Program-made: the position numbers and the translations under genes | DNA from: Komagataeibacter sp. FNDCF1 | GTDB taxonomy: Bacteria > Pseudomonadota > Alphaproteobacteria > Acetobacterales > Acetobacteraceae | Direction of reading: 5' to 3' | Assembly: GCF_021295335.1 (NCBI RefSeq) | Contig: NZ_JAIWOT010000001.1 | Span: 251,001 to 315,000 of the forward strand | Length of the DNA stretch: 64,000 bases | The notes under the pieces: model-generated | Database searches by the model: none | What the model was told of the DNA's origin: nothing | What the model saw: the letters and a program-made list of their open reading frames with translations, nothing else | Shown here: positions 20,219-28,932 of the stretch, piece after piece | How the letters are laid out: each line of letters begins with the position of its first letter | Numbering within the stretch: position 1 is the stretch's first letter

Positions 20219-21628
20219 ATGACCGGACACGACATATCCTATATCGAATCCGATACGATCTATCCGATTCCGGAAAATCGTCGTCATGGGACGGCTTCTT
20301 CCCTGTTCAGTCTCTGGTTTGGCAACAATGTCAAATTCCTGACATTGGTCACCGGGTCGCTTGCCGTTTCCGCGTTCCACCTGGGGGTGGTGCCTGCCAT
20401 TGCGGCGCTGGTGGCCGGGAACGTGATTGGCGCGGCCCTCATGGCGGCGCATGCGGCCCAGGGGCCACGGCTTGGCGTGCCGCAGATGATCCAGAGCCGT
20501 GGCCAGTTCGGCAGTTACGGGGCCCTGCTGGCGATAGGCGTGACGCTGCTGATCTATGTCGGATACACGACGTCCGGCATTGCCGTGGCCGGCAATGCGA
20601 TCCATTCCGCGTTTCCGGCAGTTCCGTCAACGCCTGTTATCGTAACAAGCGGCCTGGCCGCCATGGTGCTTGCGATCATGGGGCATGACGCGATTCATCG
20701 CAGTGCCCGGATCATCACGATCTGTTCGGGCATCATCCTTTCGCTATGCACGCTGAAATTCCTTGTGGGCATGAAGTTGCCCGACCATGCCCTGTGGGGA
20801 AATGGTTTCACCCTGCGTGACTTTGTCGGTGCCCTGTCCGTTGCCGCGCTGTGGCAGATTTCCTATGCGCCGTATGTTTCCGATTATTCGCGGTATCTGC
20901 CTGTCAGGACGGGGCCGTCCGCCGCATTCTGGGCAACCTGGTCCGGGGCGGCGCTGGGGTCATGTCTTCCCATGTTCCTGGGGGTGATACTCGGCGCCGA
21001 GGCCCCCAGCGTGGATGTGCTGACAACGTTCAGCACCGGACTTGGGGTTTTTTCCCATCCCATTGTGGTGCTGCTGACGCTGACCCTTGCATGCAATGCG
21101 GCCATTGACGTTTATGGCGGCATGCTGGTTGGCATTACGCTGGTACACACTTTTCTGCCCGGGTGGCGGCCGGGGCAGCGTGCGCGGATAGGATTCTGTG
21201 TCCTGCTGGCGTTCAGTGGCATCCTTGCGGCTGCGGGAACAGCATCGACGTTCCTGCACAGCTACATGAATTTCCTGTTTCTCATGCTGTATATCCTCAT
21301 TCCGTGGTCGGCCATCAATCTGGTCGATTACTACATGATCCGGCGTGGAGAGTATGATGTGAAATCATTCTTCCAGCCTGATGGCGGGGTATACGGATAT
21401 TTCAATACCAGGGCGCTTTTCGCTTATCTGGTCGGTATCATTGTCCAGATACCCTTTGTCGTTTCGGATCTCTACACTGGTCCGGTTGCAAAGATGCTTG
21501 GGGGGGCCGACCTGTCATGGTTCGTCGGGCTGGCTGTGGTGTGTCCGCTTTATTTCTTCCTGTGCCGCGATAACGTTGCGGCACAGGCATTGCCGATGGG
21601 CGATGTGGGGACGCACGCCGGTTCCTGA
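20219..21628 (+). CDS. NCS1-family permease (purine/cytosine/hydantoin type)
   Basis: This inner-membrane transporter of about 469 residues has 12 helices. The family blocks are visible: SLFSLWFGNNVKFLTLVTG near the start, then RLGVPQMIQSRGQFGSYGA, and YAPYVSDYSRYLP in the middle. NCS1 carriers import nucleobases, allantoin, hydantoins, thiamine and pyridine vitamins by cation symport. I start it at ATG 20219 (GGAAG ribosome site), 46 bases after the formamidase-like gene, not at the longer open frame that runs through that gene. It is the likely importer for the substrate of this module, which points to a nitrogen heterocycle. Confidence 0.88.
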   Translation: MTGHDISYIESDTIYPIPENRRHGTASSLFSLWFGNNVKFLTLVTGSLAVSAFHLGVVPAIAALVAGNVIGAALMAAHAAQGPRLGVPQMIQSRGQFGSYGALLAIGVTLLIYVGYTTSGIAVAGNAIHSAFPAVPSTPVIVTSGLAAMVLAIMGHDAIHRSARIITICSGIILSLCTLKFLVGMKLPDHALWGNGFTLRDFVGALSVAALWQISYAPYVSDYSRYLPVRTGPSAAFWATWSGAALGSCLPMFLGVILGAEAPSVDVLTTFSTGLGVFSHPIVVLLTLTLACNAAIDVYGGMLVGITLVHTFLPGWRPGQRARIGFCVLLAFSGILAAAGTASTFLHSYMNFLFLMLYILIPWSAINLVDYYMIRRGEYDVKSFFQPDGGVYGYFNTRALFAYLVGIIVQIPFVVSDLYTGPVAKMLGGADLSWFVGLAVVCPLYFFLCRDNVAAQALPMGDVGTHAGS

Positions 21629-21682
21629 CGGAAGGGGAATGTTTTCATTCCAAAACCAGAACGGACTTGCTGGACAGAGAAA

Positions 21683-21696
21683 ATCAGTATACTGAT
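21683..21696. promoter_or_regulatory. Palindromic operator ATCAGTATACTGAT, copy 2
   Basis: This perfect 14-base palindrome has the same core as the site at 18028-18039. The TATACT inside it (21688-21693) is preceded at a 15-base distance by TTGCTG, so it probably overlaps the -10 box of the Rieske gene promoter, whose start codon lies 81 bases downstream. Confidence 0.72.
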
Positions 21697-21777
21697 CTAT
21701 TTGAAACCCGAACTGTTCCGCGCACCGGGGCCACGCAATCCGATCATATGTTTTTCTAGTGGCATGGAGAGTACATC

Positions 21778-22821
21778 ATGGCGTTGAAGTCAGTGTCCGA
21801 AGAACTCAGTGGCTGCACGGATGCCGCCCTGATCAATGAATGGCATGCCGTTGCTTATTCAACGGATATCGAGAAGGGGAATATCCTTCCCCTGACGCTC
21901 CTCGGGCGTGATCTTATCCTGTGGCGATCGGATTCAGGGGAAGTCCATGCCTGGGATGACCTGTGTATCCACCGGGGCGCGCGTCTTTCAAAGGGGTGCA
22001 TCGCCAATGATACGGTCGTGTGTCCCTATCATGGCTGGCGCTATGATGACACGGGGAGCTGCGTCCTGATCCCTGCGGCACCGGATGAAAAGCCGATGAA
22101 AAAGGCCCATGCCATCACCCATTCCGTGCAGGAAAAATATGGTTTCGTCTGGGTGACCTATGGCAAGCCGGCAAAGGACATCCCACCGTTTCCCGAATGG
22201 GATGACCCGGAATACCAGAAGGTCCATTGCGGTCCCTATACGTTTCGCTCCGGCTACCGGGCCGTCGAGAACTTCATGGACCCGTCGCATTTTCCGTTCG
22301 TGCATGCCGGTGTGAACGGCATTTATGACTGTCCGGACCCGATCCCGCCCTATGATGTCGAGATGACGGAAAATGAAGGGCTCGTAACAAGCGAGGTACG
22401 GGTAACGCAGCCCTATGGCGACCCGCGGGAAATACCGGTCACCGCCTATTATGCCTATAAATGTCTTCGTCCCCTTGTTTCCTATTTCAAGAAGCGGCTG
22501 GTCATCCAGCGGCCGGAAGACCAGCATCTGGGTAACGAGGCGGACCGTTTCTGCACGTTCCTGACCGTGCAGATGGTCGATGAGAAGACGAGCATCGTGC
22601 GTATCTGCTGTGCCACGAACTTTGATCCGCAGCCGACGGAGGCTGAAGTGCGCCGCCGCCAGGATATCGTCTACGCACAGGATTCGGCCATCGTCGATAC
22701 GCAGCGCCCGGAGCGGATCCCTGTTGACCTGCGGCAGGAACTGCATCACCGTAGTGACCTTCTGGGGCAGAAATATCGCAAATGGCTGCAGCAACTGGAA
22801 ATTACTTACGGTGTGCTCTAA
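21778..22821 (+). CDS. Rieske non-heme iron oxygenase, VanA/N-demethylase type
   Basis: The 347-residue oxygenase component has a Rieske [2Fe-2S] site (C63-I-H65 and C82-P-Y-H85) followed by a mononuclear iron site in ENFMDPSHFPFVH (about residues 163-175). Length and order fit the one-subunit VanA-like group, which includes vanillate O-demethylase, caffeine-type N-demethylases and other monooxygenases. Electrons would come from the reductase encoded directly downstream, whose start overlaps this stop. The substrate is unknown. Association with an NCS1 permease and amide hydrolases favours a nitrogen heterocycle, either ring hydroxylation or N-demethylation. Confidence 0.93.
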   Translation: MALKSVSEELSGCTDAALINEWHAVAYSTDIEKGNILPLTLLGRDLILWRSDSGEVHAWDDLCIHRGARLSKGCIANDTVVCPYHGWRYDDTGSCVLIPAAPDEKPMKKAHAITHSVQEKYGFVWVTYGKPAKDIPPFPEWDDPEYQKVHCGPYTFRSGYRAVENFMDPSHFPFVHAGVNGIYDCPDPIPPYDVEMTENEGLVTSEVRVTQPYGDPREIPVTAYYAYKCLRPLVSYFKKRLVIQRPEDQHLGNEADRFCTFLTVQMVDEKTSIVRICCATNFDPQPTEAEVRRRQDIVYAQDSAIVDTQRPERIPVDLRQELHHRSDLLGQKYRKWLQQLEITYGVL

Positions 22822-23749
22822 GCAATCAATATACCGGGCGACTGTCAGCGCAAAGGTAGCCGCCGGGCGGGATATCGTCCTGCTCACGCTCGTGCCGGAA
22901 GCGGGAGACAGCCTGCCAGTGGCGCAAGCCGGTGCGCATATCGATGTCCATCTGCCTGACGGGGGGGTGCGACAGTATTCGCTGCTGTCTGCCTCACCGT
23001 ATCAGATCGCGGTCAAGAATGTGCGTGATGGCCGGGGCGGATCGCGATGGCTGCATGATGATGTGAGGGAGGGGGATGTCCTGACGATCGGAACGCCCCG
23101 CAACAATTTTTCCCTGCGTCCGGACAGTTCCGATGTCCTTCTGCTGGCGGGCGGGATCGGTGTGACGGCGCTGCTGTTCATGTATCGTCAACTGACAGGG
23201 CAGGGGCGGAATGTTCATCTTCATTACTGGATAAAATCCAGCGCCGATGCCTTGCTGTTTGACCAGCTTGTGGGGCTTGAGCACGTTACGCTGCATGAAT
23301 GTGGCGGACGCGTGGTGTCGATGCGCTCGCTGATCGCGCAATGTCCTGCCGGAACGGATGTCTACTGCTGCGGGCCGACAAGGATGCTGGAAGAATTCGC
23401 CAGCATCACCCGGGATCTGCCGCCAGAGAAGGTCCATGTCGAGAGATTTGCCCCGGTGGTAACGGCTGATGGCGTCACCGACAGGCCGTGCCACCTGAAA
23501 CTGGCGCGTTCGGGCATGGAGATCGAGGCTGAACCCGGGCAGACGCTTCTGGAGGCCCTGATCGCGGCCGGGGTTGATATGGACTATTCCTGTGAGGAAG
23601 GCCTGTGTGGCGCGTGTGAGACCCGGGTGCTGGCGGGACAGCCACTGCATCTTGATACGGTTCGCTCTCCTGCCGAGCATGACAGGCTGCACACGATCAT
23701 GCCCTGCGTTTCACGCAGCCGTTCGGATGAACTGACACTCGATCTTTAG
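22811..23749 (+). CDS. VanB-like oxygenase reductase (FMN/NAD/[2Fe-2S])
   Basis: This is a phthalate-dioxygenase-reductase-type electron donor of about 312 residues. Domains in order are an FMN-binding barrel (RQYSLLSASP near residue 55), a nucleotide-binding domain (LLLAGGIGVTALLFMYRQL, later YCCGPTRMLEEF), and a C-terminal plant-type ferredoxin with cysteines in DYSCEEGLCGACETRVL and a final cysteine near MPCVSRS. The likely start is GTG 22811, overlapping the Rieske gene by 11 bases, because the longer frame merely shadows that gene. It would pass electrons from NAD(P)H to the Rieske centre. Confidence 0.9.
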   Translation: MCSKQSIYRATVSAKVAAGRDIVLLTLVPEAGDSLPVAQAGAHIDVHLPDGGVRQYSLLSASPYQIAVKNVRDGRGGSRWLHDDVREGDVLTIGTPRNNFSLRPDSSDVLLLAGGIGVTALLFMYRQLTGQGRNVHLHYWIKSSADALLFDQLVGLEHVTLHECGGRVVSMRSLIAQCPAGTDVYCCGPTRMLEEFASITRDLPPEKVHVERFAPVVTADGVTDRPCHLKLARSGMEIEAEPGQTLLEALIAAGVDMDYSCEEGLCGACETRVLAGQPLHLDTVRSPAEHDRLHTIMPCVSRSRSDELTLDL

Positions 23750-23765
23750 GGTGAAGGATGCGCTG

Positions 23766-23791
23766 GCCATGCAGCCATATGGTTGCATGGC
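23766..23791. terminator. Near-perfect palindromic hairpin between convergent genes
   Basis: An 11-base-pair stem with one G-T wobble (GCCATGCAGCC / GGTTGCATGGC) and an ATAT loop sits between the reductase gene and the convergent MarR gene. No T-run follows on either strand, so its role as a bidirectional terminator is inferred from position. Confidence 0.5.
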
Positions 23792-23823
23792 GGGGCATTG
23801 GTGCTGGTGCGGGCTTTCTGCGC

Positions 23824-24342
23824 TCAGCTGGGCGTCACGGGTGCGCGGCTGTATGCATTGCCTGCTTCCGTCAGGACAAGCAGGGCCTGGATGAATGCGG
23901 TCCTGGCGTCATCTGGCAGGGCCTCGATCGTGCGGCTGTGCGCCCGGCGGGCAGGCTCCGCCATCTTTGCCAGGATATCGCGCCCCTGCGCGGTCAGGTA
24001 AACCTGCTTTACCCTTCTGTCATGGGTGGCGTTTTCACGTTTCAGCAGGGCGCGTTTTTCCAGTCGCGCCACGACATTGGCTAGTGTTGCCCGGTCAACG
24101 CCAATGGACAGCCCCAGCTCGTTCTGGTCTTTTCCCGGATGGAGCTCGACCATTGACATGATGCTGTACTGAACTGGCGTGATATCAAAAGCGCCGCATT
24201 CTTCGATGAAAAGTGAAACATGGATCTGATGAAGGCGACGGATGAGAAAGCCTGGCCGATCAAGAATATTGCCTGTCCATTCTTCATCCGCCCCACTGGC
24301 GTGTAATGCATCAGGGGTGTGGACAGTTCGGTTCGACTTCAT
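23824..24342 (-). CDS. MarR-family regulator (NicR-like candidate)
   Basis: The 172-residue winged-helix regulator has a MarR core (GVDRATLANVVARLEKRALLKRENATHDRRVKQVYLT, shown here only to mark the recognition helix and wing around residues 80-115). The preceding segment RRLHQIHVSLFIEE is characteristic of a subgroup that includes the nicotinate repressor NicR. It is the last gene of a leftward set nicE - MFS - MarR, which supports a role in the nic cluster. It is also the nearest regulator to the palindromes before the amidohydrolase and Rieske genes, so it could control that module instead or as well. Confidence 0.85.
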   Translation of the reverse strand: MKSNRTVHTPDALHASGADEEWTGNILDRPGFLIRRLHQIHVSLFIEECGAFDITPVQYSIMSMVELHPGKDQNELGLSIGVDRATLANVVARLEKRALLKRENATHDRRVKQVYLTAQGRDILAKMAEPARRAHSRTIEALPDDARTAFIQALLVLTEAGNAYSRAPVTPS

Positions 24343-24344
24343 GA

Positions 24345-24357
24345 TGGTACACTACCA
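24345..24357. promoter_or_regulatory. Inverted repeat at MarR start
   Basis: TGGTA-CAC-TACCA is a 5-3-5 inverted repeat ending 3 bases from the MarR start codon, on the upstream side. It is a candidate for autoregulation. It differs from the TCAGTATACTGA palindrome of the neighbouring module. Confidence 0.4.
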
Positions 24358-24471
24358 AATGATGGATTGATTGCCAAACCCCTCTGTTACGGATGGGGAA
24401 CCTTCCAGCCAATGGCCTCATGCTCCCCATCCGGGATACCGGTGCACAGGGAAGGAGGCATGCGGCTCCTG

Positions 24472-25806
24472 CTACGGCCGGTCATCCGTTTTACGGTGAT
24501 CCAGTTCCGGAATGGACCATACAAGCATTCCGCCGGCTGCCACGCAGGCGGCAAAAAATACGAAAATGCTCCATGAACCGGGGGCAATGCTTCGTGCCCA
24601 GCCAATCAGTCCGGTTGCCATGAAACCGGCCAGATTGGATATGCCGCCAATCATCGCCAGTCCCGCCGCAACGGTGGCAGGGTCCTTCAGCAACAGTGAA
24701 GGCAGCGCCCAGAACGGGGCCAGGGAGCCTATGATCCCCATGTTGGCCAGTGTGATGAGGATGATGACAAGCAGTAGGTTGCCATGCGCCAGTGGAAGCA
24801 GGGCCAGCATCAATGCACCGGTCATGATGGGAATGACAATGTGCCATCGCCGCTCGCCCGTGCGGTCGGAATTCCGGCCGATGGCGATAATGGCCAGCGT
24901 CGCACCGAGATTGGGAATGGCGGTCAGGATGCCTGTCCACACCATGGACCGCACGCCCGCGTCACGCAGCAGCGATGGCACCCAGAAGGCAATCGTGTAC
25001 AGTCCCAGCAGCAGGGCGCCGTCGGCAAGGCCAAGTTTCCAGATCCGGCTGTCACGCAGCGCGACCCTTATGCCATGCAGGATGTGCGTATGCTCCGGCA
25101 CGACACGATGGGCCATGAGGAGTGCCTTTTCATCCGCGCTCAGGAAATGTGCCGTTTCTATCCGGTCCGGCAGGCGGAAAAAGATCAGTATGCCCAGCAG
25201 GACCGGCGGCATGGCCTCCAGAAAAAACAGCCAGCGCCAGCCCTCGATGCCGATCGCCCCCTCCATTCGCCCCAGGATGAGCCCCGAAACCGGCCCCCCG
25301 ATGACACTGGCCAGGGGAATGCCGACCATGAACCATCCGGTTACCCGGGCACGGTAGGCGGGCGGAAACCATTGTGACAGGTAGAACAGCACGCCGGGCA
25401 TGAAACCGGCCTCGGCAATGCCGAGAAGCAGCCGCAGGACATAGAACATGCTGGCCGAATGGACCAGCGCCATGGCGCCCGAGCAGATGCCCCATGTAAT
25501 CAGGATGCGGGCCAGCCACCGCCGTGCGCCAAAACGCATCATGAAGGCATTGCTGGGAACTTCGCACAGGATGTAGCCAAGAAAGAACAGGCCGGTTCCC
25601 AGCCCGTATGATGCCTCGCTCATTGACAGGTCGGACAGCATCCGCAGCTTCGCAAAGCCGACATTCACCCGGTCCAGGTAAGAGGCAAGCATCCCCAGGA
25701 ACAGAAGCGGCAGGAGCCGCCACGCAACGCGCGCGCACAGACGCGGCAGATTGTCGCCCCCATCGGTCATGCGGGGTGAAACGTCGGGATTCACGGTGAC
25801 ATTCAT
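24472..25806 (-). CDS. MFS transporter, anion:cation symporter family (NicT candidate)
   Basis: The inner-membrane carrier of about 444 residues has 12 predicted helices in two halves with a central loop around RIETAHFLSADEKALLMAHRV, characteristic of the ACS family that imports aromatic and sugar acids. The motif LDRVNVGFAKLRM after the first helix is typical. I start it at ATG 25806; an in-frame ATG lies 4 codons earlier. It lies between nicE and the MarR gene on the same strand, matching the genomic partnership of NicT with NicE and NicR in Pseudomonas putida, so nicotinate or 6-hydroxynicotinate uptake is the best guess. Confidence 0.85.
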   Translation of the reverse strand: MNVTVNPDVSPRMTDGGDNLPRLCARVAWRLLPLLFLGMLASYLDRVNVGFAKLRMLSDLSMSEASYGLGTGLFFLGYILCEVPSNAFMMRFGARRWLARILITWGICSGAMALVHSASMFYVLRLLLGIAEAGFMPGVLFYLSQWFPPAYRARVTGWFMVGIPLASVIGGPVSGLILGRMEGAIGIEGWRWLFFLEAMPPVLLGILIFFRLPDRIETAHFLSADEKALLMAHRVVPEHTHILHGIRVALRDSRIWKLGLADGALLLGLYTIAFWVPSLLRDAGVRSMVWTGILTAIPNLGATLAIIAIGRNSDRTGERRWHIVIPIMTGALMLALLPLAHGNLLLVIILITLANMGIIGSLAPFWALPSLLLKDPATVAAGLAMIGGISNLAGFMATGLIGWARSIAPGSWSIFVFFAACVAAGGMLVWSIPELDHRKTDDRP

Positions 25807-26043
25807 GGCATGCCTCATGTTTCCAGATGGAAACGGGATATGGTGTACGATGTAACGGCATGCGCGGACATGAAACAGTCATGCCATTGGGGAGACAGCA
25901 CGGCACAGGGTCGATACCGCGCCCGCAGCAGGCCGGCCGGGGCAGGATTCCAGATCATGGCGGAACCACTCTCCAGCCCCTTCGGCCTGCTTGAGGATGG
26001 TGGAAAGGATCAGGCCCGCGAACTCACGCTTTCCATAATCGCC

Positions 26044-26799
26044 TCAATACGCCCCGGACAGCAATGCGCCCCCACCTGGGGCAACGGTTTCCAGTTGCAG
26101 CCGGTTCAGCATGGCATAGGTCGTGGCAACCGCCGCACTCAGTACCGGTTTGCCGGTCTGGGCCTCGATGGTCGGGATGACGGGCAGCGAGGGCATCTGC
26201 ACGCAGGCGGATGCCACGATGGCGTCTGCCTCCGCGTAATTGAGTCCGGCTACGATCGACGGCAGTCTGGACGGGTCATGGCGTGCCACATCAAGGTTGT
26301 CCGGAATTTCCAGCGCGATATGGTCAATGACCTCATAGCCTTCGTTTTCCAGGTAATCGATGACAAGGCGGGTCAGGGGCTTCATGTAGGGGGCCACCAG
26401 CACGATGCGCCTGGCCTTGAGAACCTTCAGGCCATCAACCAGCGCGCCCGCGCTTGTGACGACGGGCGCCGGACCGCCATTGGTGCGGGTGCACTCATGC
26501 AGTCTCTGTTCCGATATGCGGTGATAGCCCAGCCCCATGGACATCGTGGCAACCAGGCAGGCATAGCCCAGCACATCGACATGCGCGTCGCTCAGTTCCA
26601 GCGCGCAGCGGTCGGACTGGGCATCCATGGCGCTGAGTTCCTCCTTGCGGACGGTCTTCATGCGCATGCGTGCGGAATGGAATGTAAAGCGTTCGGGCCT
26701 GATCAGCTGGCGTGCCGCAAGCAGGGCCGGAATTTCCGTCTCCATGGTCAGGTTGGAACTGGGAACAATCTGGCCAATGCGGTAGGGGTGCGCTCTCAT
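26044..26799 (-). CDS. nicE: Maleate cis-trans isomerase
   Basis: The 251-residue protein belongs to the Asp/Glu racemase superfamily and is expected to convert maleate to fumarate, the last step of nicotinate degradation. Both catalytic cysteines are in place, C81 in LGYACLVATMSMG and C199 in VASACVQMPSLP, one residue from the C82/C200 pair of the characterised NicE. The N-terminal substrate-binding motif VPSSNLTMETEI is also intact. A GGAG ribosome site precedes the ATG. It begins a leftward unit with the MFS transporter and the MarR regulator. Confidence 0.93.
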   Translation of the reverse strand: MRAHPYRIGQIVPSSNLTMETEIPALLAARQLIRPERFTFHSARMRMKTVRKEELSAMDAQSDRCALELSDAHVDVLGYACLVATMSMGLGYHRISEQRLHECTRTNGGPAPVVTSAGALVDGLKVLKARRIVLVAPYMKPLTRLVIDYLENEGYEVIDHIALEIPDNLDVARHDPSRLPSIVAGLNYAEADAIVASACVQMPSLPVIPTIEAQTGKPVLSAAVATTYAMLNRLQLETVAPGGGALLSGAY

Positions 26800-27273
26800 G
26801 GGGTCTCCTGTCCTGCGGTGACGTGTTCAATCATGTCAGGATCGTATCAGGCGGGCTGCCGCCCCGGGGGCTTTCGTGCAGCCGTCATGTTGCCGTCCCG
26901 CGGTGCATCCATCATGGATGCCGGCATGCGGGACCATCTTCTTGCATTCCTTGTAAGGGCATGGGACCGGTTTCGCAATAAAAATACAATGTGTACATCA
27001 CATTTTCATCCTGCGCGGCGTCATGGCCGTTCCATGTCCGGCGGCGGGCACGGGGCATATCCTGCCGCCCTGTCCGGTCTTTACCTCAATCATGCGGTGG
27101 AAGTGGGATAAGCTGGTGTCGTGACCATTATATGTCCGATATGATCAGCATGATGAAAGAGTCGGGGAATGGAGCGGCAGGGAAGCGTGCCGTACCGTTG
27201 ATCGGCATCTGGCGCGGTCATTGAATTCGATTGAAACCGCAGGCCGGCCCTTAATGGAAGAGGAAAGCATACC
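26800..27273. other. Divergent intergenic region, nicE / thiazoline-hydrolase-like gene
   Basis: These 474 bases separate the leftward nicE unit from the rightward genes and must carry promoters for both. I see no supported gene. A 17-base inverted repeat lies at 26905-26921, and ATGT-GT-ACAT occurs near 26992-27001 in an A+T-rich patch. Confidence 0.5.
26905..26921. promoter_or_regulatory. Inverted repeat GCATCCAT-C-ATGGATGC
   Basis: Eight-base arms around one central base form a nearly perfect palindrome, about 105 bases upstream of nicE. Its place in the divergent promoter region makes it a candidate operator; a structural role in the transcript is the alternative. Confidence 0.35.
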
Positions 27274-27765
27274 GTGACCACTACGCTGCCCATTATCCAG
27301 CAACGCCGGATCGAAGCCAGCATACTCAAGCACGTCTATGATGTGCTGGTGGAAAGCCATGGGCAGGCCATGGCGGCCGAAACCATACGCAGGGCGGTGA
27401 CCCGCTCCGCCATAGAGCAGGGAGAAGCCATGCGGGCCCGTTTCGACCATATGCCCGACCTGCTGGATTTTGCCGATATCCTGAAATTCTGGACAGCGGA
27501 TGACGCGCTGACGATCGAGGTGCTTGACGCCACGCCTGCCCGGCTTGATTTCAATGTCCGGCGCTGCCGTTACGCGGAGCTGTATCGTGAGATGGGGCTG
27601 GGCGAGATTGGCGCGATCCTGTCGTGCAACCGTGATGGCACGTTCTGCGAAGGGTTCAACCCCGCCATCGTGTTTGAACGCACGCAGACCATAATGGAAG
27701 GCGCGGAATACTGCGATTTCCATTATGAGATACCGGCTGATGACAAAACGAATTCAGGTCGATGA
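27274..27765 (+). CDS. L-2-amino-thiazoline-4-carboxylate hydrolase-like protein
   Basis: This 163-residue protein matches the L-2-amino-thiazoline-4-carboxylic acid hydrolase family in its C-terminal half: a cysteine-containing block ILSCNRDGTFCEGFNP, then FERTQTIMEGAEYCDFHYEI, which is the family's most conserved stretch. The N-terminal half is helical (IRRAVTRSAIEQGEAM). It starts at GTG 27274 behind GAGGA. It is followed 3 bases later by an M20 amidohydrolase gene, so both are in one operon inside the nic cluster. No thiazoline pathway is otherwise evident, so the substrate is probably different. Confidence 0.78.
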   Translation: MTTTLPIIQQRRIEASILKHVYDVLVESHGQAMAAETIRRAVTRSAIEQGEAMRARFDHMPDLLDFADILKFWTADDALTIEVLDATPARLDFNVRRCRYAELYREMGLGEIGAILSCNRDGTFCEGFNPAIVFERTQTIMEGAEYCDFHYEIPADDKTNSGR

Positions 27766-27768
27766 AAA

Positions 27769-28932
27769 ATGGCAGTCCCTGAACAGATAAAATCCTATCG
27801 AAATGATCTGGCGTCCATCCGCCACGACTTCCATGAATATCCCGAACTCGGCATGGAGGAGTTCCGGACATCCGACATCATCGCCAAGTTGCTGGGGGAG
27901 TGGGGTATCACGGTCCACAGGGGCATCGGGGGCGAGACGGGTCTCGTGGGGGTGCTGAAGAACGGTTCTTCCGCGTCCTCCGTCGGGCTGCGTGCGGATA
28001 TGGATGCGCTGCCCATGGATGAACTGGGCCATGTTCCCTACAAAAGCCGGAATGCCGGCCGCATGCATGCCTGCGGGCATGATGGCCATACCACCATGCT
28101 GCTGGGTGCGGCCAGATACCTGGCGGAAACCCGTCAGTTCGACGGAACCGTGAATTTCATTTTCCAGCCGGCGGAAGAAGGCAGCACGGGCGCGGTCGCC
28201 ATGATCCGTGATGGCCTGTTCGACAGGTTCCCCTGTGACCGTATTTTCGGCATCCATAACTGGCCGGGCATTGATGTTGGCAAAAGCGCCATCAATCGCG
28301 GCGCGGTCATGGCGGGGGGCGGTTTTTTTGAAATTGTCGTCAGGGGCGTGGGGTCCCATGCGGCGCGTCCGGACCGCGCGATCGACCCGATGCTGACAGC
28401 CTGCCATATTGTCACGGCGCTGCAGTCCATCACGTCGCGCAATATCACCACCGGCAAGGAAGCCGTGGTCAGCGTGACCCGAATTGACGGGGGGCATGCC
28501 TATAACATCATTCCCGACTGTGTGGTCATTGGCGGGACATTCCGCTGCTTTGACATGGCGGTACTGCGTGAAATGCGTGAACGCATGCAGGCTATTGCCG
28601 CTGGCGTGGCGACGGCTTTCGGTGCCTCGGCAGAGATCCGTTACCCCGTGGAATTCCTGCCCACGATGAATGATCCGCTCTGCACGGACATGATGGCCAG
28701 TGCGGCAGAGGAAGCCTGTGGTGTCGGGAATGTGGATCGCAATGCGCAGGCGGTCATGGCATCGGAAGATTTCAGCTACATGCTGGATCAGGTGCCGGGG
28801 GCCTATATGTTCCTAGGGAACGGCAATTCGGAAATGCTGCATCACCCGGAATATAATTTCAATGATGGAGCACTGGTCTATGGTGTCGCCACCCTGGCCC
28901 GTGTAGCGGAAATGGCCCTGTCAGCCCGTTAG
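27769..28932 (+). CDS. M20D-family amidohydrolase (hippurate hydrolase-like)
   Basis: This 387-residue metal-dependent amidase is of the HipO/IAA-amino acid hydrolase group. The conserved metal-site blocks are VGLRADMDALPMDE, RMHACGHDGHTTMLLG with the binding Cys and His, FQPAEEGSTGA with the catalytic glutamates, and GVGSHAARPD in the lid domain. Such enzymes cleave N-acyl amino acids, for example benzoylglycine. Placed just before nicC, a natural substrate would be nicotinuric acid (nicotinoylglycine), giving nicotinate for the pathway. That is inference. It is co-transcribed with the thiazoline-hydrolase-like gene. Confidence 0.9.
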   Translation: MAVPEQIKSYRNDLASIRHDFHEYPELGMEEFRTSDIIAKLLGEWGITVHRGIGGETGLVGVLKNGSSASSVGLRADMDALPMDELGHVPYKSRNAGRMHACGHDGHTTMLLGAARYLAETRQFDGTVNFIFQPAEEGSTGAVAMIRDGLFDRFPCDRIFGIHNWPGIDVGKSAINRGAVMAGGGFFEIVVRGVGSHAARPDRAIDPMLTACHIVTALQSITSRNITTGKEAVVSVTRIDGGHAYNIIPDCVVIGGTFRCFDMAVLREMRERMQAIAAGVATAFGASAEIRYPVEFLPTMNDPLCTDMMASAAEEACGVGNVDRNAQAVMASEDFSYMLDQVPGAYMFLGNGNSEMLHHPEYNFNDGALVYGVATLARVAEMALSAR

